The position numbers and the translations under genes were made by a program. The notes under the pieces are model-generated. The model did not search any database. It had not been told where the DNA came from and was given only the letters and a program-made list of their open reading frames with translations. This document shows positions 61,167-64,000 of a stretch of 64,000 nucleotides of DNA, one piece after another (position 1 is the stretch's first letter; each line of letters opens with the position of its first letter). Source of the DNA: Acidimicrobiia bacterium (GTDB lineage: Bacteria > Actinomycetota > Acidimicrobiia > Spongiisociales > UBA11373); assembly GCA_029263095.1 (NCBI GenBank), contig JAJCYA010000066.1, positions 1 through 64,000 of the forward strand, written 5' to 3'.

Positions 61167-61693
61167 GCGACGAAGTCGAACTCAATCAATTAGAGGATTC
61201 GACGGTTCCACCTCGAACGGGTGAGCTTCTCGATCTCATCGACGAACTCATCATTGGCGTCGAAGGCGCACGCAATGTTCCGCTGTCCAGCAACGTGATG
61301 CTGGATCGCGAGGTACTGCTGGAAATGCTGTTTCGGTTGCGCGACGACCTTCCCGAGGAGTTGCGTGCCGCCCGCTGGATGGTGCGGGAGCGTGAGGCGT
61401 TCGTTGCCAGGACCAACGAGTCGGCGCGCGAGATGCTGGAGCGAGCACGTCAGCAGAGCGAAGAATTGGTTTCCGAGTCCTACATCGTGAAAGAAGCCGT
61501 AGACGAGGCCAATGCGTTGACCCGCCACGCCGAGGCCGAAGCAACCCGGATCCGGCTTGAGGCGGAGGACTACAGCGAACAGGCGATGGAGCAGACGGAG
61601 ACCGTGCTGGCGGACCTGTTGGCGCAGGTGAGGGCACGCCGCGCCGAGCTGCATCAGACAAGGCGTAGTGACGATCCAGTCGTAGAGGACTGA
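61163..61693 (+). CDS. Coiled-coil protein of the coaD-DUF177-rnc cluster
   Basis: Protein of 176 aa with a folded N-terminal part and a long charged helix (about 70-165, EREAFVARTNESAREMLERA onwards) like the b-subunit of ATP synthase or DivIVA-type proteins. It resembles the mycobacterial protein encoded next to DUF177 and rnc (Rv2927c, from memory). Function unknown. GTG 61163 overlaps the coaD stop. Confidence 0.8.
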   Translation: MSDEVELNQLEDSTVPPRTGELLDLIDELIIGVEGARNVPLSSNVMLDREVLLEMLFRLRDDLPEELRAARWMVREREAFVARTNESAREMLERARQQSEELVSESYIVKEAVDEANALTRHAEAEATRIRLEAEDYSEQAMEQTETVLADLLAQVRARRAELHQTRRSDDPVVED

Positions 61694-61768
61694 GAACGGT
61701 CTCTGCGGATCGGCTCGGTGACACGTGGTGTCTCTTGCGCTCCGGCGGGCGTGAGATCGTGCGACCGG

Positions 61769-61774
61769 TACAGT
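61769..61774 (+). promoter_or_regulatory. -10-like TACAGT before the DUF177 gene
   Basis: TACAGT is 6 nt before GTG 61781; it supports that start over the in-frame ATG 61718. Confidence 0.45.
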
Positions 61775-61780
61775 GCCGAG

Positions 61781-62275
61781 GTGGCGTCGTCACTCTTCCT
61801 CATCCCCGTTTCCGACCTGACAGCCGACCCTGGGTCGCGACGTGCCATCGTCGTTGAGGCACCGATCGAATGGGGCTTCGAACTCGCTGCTGTGGGGCCG
61901 CAGCTCCATGCCGAACTGCTCCTTGAGAATGCAGCCGGTGTGCTCGTCGTGCGCGGACCCGCCAAGACCACGGTCGATTTCACCTGCCATCGTTGTCTCA
62001 CCGAGTGGACAGAGCCGCTCCGTGTGGACGTTGTGGAGGCGCTCGGCTTCGAAGATGACGAGGACGGATACGCCCTCGATGGCGACACTGCAGACCTTGA
62101 ACCTGTGCTGCGCGATGCCCTTCTTCTGGGGGTTTCGCTCCGCCCGTCGTGTCGCGACGACTGCCGTGGACTTTGCGTCGCGTGCGGAGCCGACTTGAAT
62201 ACCGATTCCTGTCCTGGGCACGACGAAGTGAGCGCCTCGCCCTTCGCCGAGCTTCGGGATTTGCTAGAACCCTGA
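61781..62275 (+). CDS. DUF177 (YceD-like) protein
   Basis: Protein of 164 aa. The DUF177 core is VDFTCHRCLTEWTEPLRVDV with a first CxxC, and the C-terminal CRDDCRGLCVACGADLNTDS supplies further cysteines for a metal site. The family is linked with 23S rRNA and is almost always directly upstream of rpmF, as here. Start GTG 61781 follows TACAGT by 6 nt. Confidence 0.9.
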   Translation: MASSLFLIPVSDLTADPGSRRAIVVEAPIEWGFELAAVGPQLHAELLLENAAGVLVVRGPAKTTVDFTCHRCLTEWTEPLRVDVVEALGFEDDEDGYALDGDTADLEPVLRDALLLGVSLRPSCRDDCRGLCVACGADLNTDSCPGHDEVSASPFAELRDLLEP

Positions 62276-62299
62276 TCTGACTCGCTGAAAGGGCGCGCC

Positions 62300-62473
62300 A
62301 TGGCGGTCCCGAAAAAGAAAATGTCCCGTTCCCGTACCCGGCAGCGGAAGGCGGCGTGGAAACTCACTCGCACGCAGACCACGCGTTGCCCGCAGTGCGA
62401 CTCGCCCAAGCTCCCGCACCGTGTGTGCCCGGAGTGTGGGACCTATAAGGGCCGGGAGGTCATCCCGAGCTGA
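62300..62473 (+). CDS. rpmF: 50S ribosomal protein L32
   Basis: Protein of 57 aa beginning MAVPKKKMSRSRTRQRKAAW, the typical L32 N terminus, with a zinc-ribbon CPQC...CPEC. GAAAGGG lies about 10 nt ahead of ATG 62300. Its place between DUF177 and plsX is the classical order. Confidence 0.95.
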   Translation: MAVPKKKMSRSRTRQRKAAWKLTRTQTTRCPQCDSPKLPHRVCPECGTYKGREVIPS

Positions 62474-62694
62474 GGAGGACGCTGAGCAATGCATGTCACT
62501 CACCCAGACGACCATGCCTAGCTCTCGATTTCGGGTCCTATTCGGCCCTGAAGCGTCTCCGCACGATTGTGCCGCGGTGTCCTCCGCTGCGCCGGTTCTC
62601 CTCGAGGAGGGCCCGAACCGACGGTGCCTAGGGTGACGCCGCTGAGCGCCCACCCGAGTCGTGGCCTCGTCCGCCAGGTCGGCGGGGGTTCCTC
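62474..62694. other. rpmF-plsX intergenic region
   Basis: Gap of 221 bases. It holds a TAGGGT box (62630-62635) about 59 nt ahead of plsX as a possible promoter, an inverted repeat GGTTC...GAACC (62595-62620) without a T-run, and a ten-codon open frame (62489-62521) with an SD-like GGAGG. No longer gene is supported. Confidence 0.4.
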
Positions 62695-63675
62695 ATGGCC
62701 CGGGTAGCTCTCGACGCGATGGGTGGGGATCATGCCCCCGAACAGACGGTCCTTGGTGCCCTCGATGCAGCGGCTCGCGGCGTCGATGTTGTTCTGGTTG
62801 GCGAGGAATCGGTGCTCGAAGAAGAACTCGAGGCAGTCGGGGGGATGCTCCCGATCGTCCATGCTGCGGATGTCATCGACATGGCCGAGGATCCGGCGGC
62901 CGCGATCAGAGCGAAAAAGGGCGCCTCGGTGATAGTGGCTTCTGAATTGGTCTCGTCGGGCGAGGCGGCTGGCATCGTGTCTGCCGGGTCGACCGGTGCC
63001 GCCCTGGCGGCCGCCGCGTTTGTAATCGGCCGGATCTCAGGCGTGGCTCGGCCCGCCATTGCCACGATCTTCCCGTTGGGATCGCCGACGGTCGTACTCG
63101 ATGTGGGGGCCAACATCGATGTCAAACCCGAGCACCTCGCCCAGTTTGCGGTCATGGGGTCAGTTGTCGCTCAGGTGTATCTCGGGATTGAGGATCCGCG
63201 AGTCGGGCTGCTCAACATCGGTGAAGAGAAGTTCAAGGGGCGCGATCTCGAGAAACAGGCCTTCGGGCTCATCGAGGAGCTTCCGCTTCACTTTGTCGGC
63301 AACGTCGAGGGTCGTGATCTGGGTAACGGCGCCGTCGACGTCGTGGTGGCGGATGGCTTCACCGGCAACGTCCTCCTCAAGACAGCGGAGGGCACGTCGC
63401 GAGCCGTGGGCAGGTTCGTGCTGGAGGCCCTGACCTCGGTCGAGGACCCCGAGATTCAGGCGGCAGCAAGGGTAGTGCTCCCGCACCTTCTCGAGCTACG
63501 GGAGAAGTTCAACCCAGAGGCCTATGGCGGAGCCCATCTCGTGGGAGCAAAGGGAACGGTGGTCATCGCACATGGGTCGTCGTCCCGGGTGGCGATCGGC
63601 AATGCCCTCGCACTGGCCTCAGAGGGAGCCGAGCGTGATCTGGTCGGCCGCATCGAGGCGGGGCTCAGTGGCTGA
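62695..63675 (+). CDS. plsX: Phosphate acyltransferase PlsX
   Basis: Protein of 326 aa. [20 protein letters not shown] at the N terminus and [20 protein letters not shown] and [14 protein letters not shown] later are diagnostic. It converts acyl-ACP to acyl-phosphate, the substrate of PlsY (gene at 27548). ATG 62695 has only a G-rich weak SD. It overlaps rnc by 8 bases. Confidence 0.95.
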   Translation: MARVALDAMGGDHAPEQTVLGALDAAARGVDVVLVGEESVLEEELEAVGGMLPIVHAADVIDMAEDPAAAIRAKKGASVIVASELVSSGEAAGIVSAGSTGAALAAAAFVIGRISGVARPAIATIFPLGSPTVVLDVGANIDVKPEHLAQFAVMGSVVAQVYLGIEDPRVGLLNIGEEKFKGRDLEKQAFGLIEELPLHFVGNVEGRDLGNGAVDVVVADGFTGNVLLKTAEGTSRAVGRFVLEALTSVEDPEIQAAARVVLPHLLELREKFNPEAYGGAHLVGAKGTVVIAHGSSSRVAIGNALALASEGAERDLVGRIEAGLSG

Positions 63676-64000
63676 CCTGGAAGCGGCCCTCGGGTATTCC
63701 TTCGATGATCCGTCGCTACTAGATCTCGCACTCACGCACCGATCGCTTGAAGCCGAGGAGGAGTTGGAGTCGTCTAACGAGCGCCTCGAGTTTCTTGGTG
63801 ATGCCGTACTCGGTCTGGTTGTCGCAGATGAGCTGTTTGGCGCAGGACACATGGATGAGGGGGCGATGGCCAAAGTCCGGGCGGCGGTGGTAAACGAAGC
63901 TGCTCTCGCAGAAATCGGAAGGAACCTCGGTCTCGGCGATCACGTGCGACTCGGCAAGGGTGAACAGATCTCGGGTGGGCGTGACAAGTCATCGATCCTG
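63668..64000 (+). CDS. rnc: Ribonuclease III, N-terminal part (runs off the window)
   Basis: The frame is open to the last base (111 codons visible). [20 protein letters not shown] and [16 protein letters not shown] carry the RNase III signature with the catalytic acidic residues of the ENxxLExLGDxxL motif (here NERLEFLGD). The dsRNA-binding domain is beyond the edge. GTG 63668 overlaps plsX. The order plsX-rnc is the common bacterial one. Confidence 0.93.
   Translation, partial: MADLEAALGYSFDDPSLLDLALTHRSLEAEEELESSNERLEFLGDAVLGLVVADELFGAGHMDEGAMAKVRAAVVNEAALAEIGRNLGLGDHVRLGKGEQISGGRDKSSIL

Overview
This is high-GC bacterial DNA with the gene content of an actinobacterium, possibly class Acidimicrobiia. 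The signs are mycobacterial-type AdnAB, an InhA-like FabI, a homologue of the coiled-coil protein that sits beside coaD/DUF177/rnc, GTG starts, and many genes with a TANNNT box 6-10 nt before the start codon, which suggests leaderless mRNAs. Class placement is inference. Genes are packed tightly with many ATGA/GTGA overlaps. No tRNA, rRNA, CRISPR array, IS element or prophage was seen.

Layout. 1-5519: operon for a membrane-bound molybdopterin oxidoreductase (catalytic subunit cut by the window edge, four-cluster ferredoxin, NrfD anchor, small membrane protein, TorD-like chaperone, polyferredoxin with an MvhD-like segment). 5523-8999 (minus): SNase-LTD lipoprotein and a DUF1501/DUF1800 export pair. 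9134-12866: hydrolase, UMF1-type transporter, sugar dehydrogenase lipoprotein. 12909-19730: NurA-like nuclease, HerA-like ATPase, three 140-bp tandem repeats, then SbcD and SbcC, an archaeal-style end-resection cluster. 19727-27558: acyl-CoA racemase, ABC exporter, YchF, TrkA/Usp protein with CPA2 antiporter, Dtd. 27548-34154 (minus): PlsY, AdnB, AdnA. 34253-37754: glutamate dehydrogenase, stand-alone RecB-like Fe-S nuclease, MFS protein. 38305-40038: ECF sigma factor, anti-sigma factor and copper chaperone. 40255-46161: PEP carboxylase, histidine kinase, divergent SAH-hydrolase homologue, DapB. 46162-47042: long non-coding stretch with a putative RNA, terminator and a second copy of the hairpin repeat. 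47043-55277: PH/SHOCT protein, acyl-CoA ligase, YbaK-like, SDR/DUF2867, DUF1566 lipoprotein, small membrane protein, FabI, Ddl. 55314-64000: RAM-domain protein, cold-shock-like protein, rpmB, FakA-like, recG, rsmD, coaD, coiled-coil protein, DUF177, rpmF, plsX and the start of rnc, a conserved housekeeping block.

Most unusual points: (1) two complete DNA-end-processing systems (HerA-NurA-SbcCD and AdnAB), plus a lone RecB-like nuclease and RecG, within 47 kb; (2) a dispersed hairpin repeat with compensatory base changes, one array of which has duplicated the sbcD start region; (3) two putative structured RNAs (about 37880-38161 and 46487-46728) that share a 38-bp upstream element; (4) an ECF module in which the anti-sigma gene and the copper chaperone gene carry the same GGGAACC-N16-CGAC promoter.
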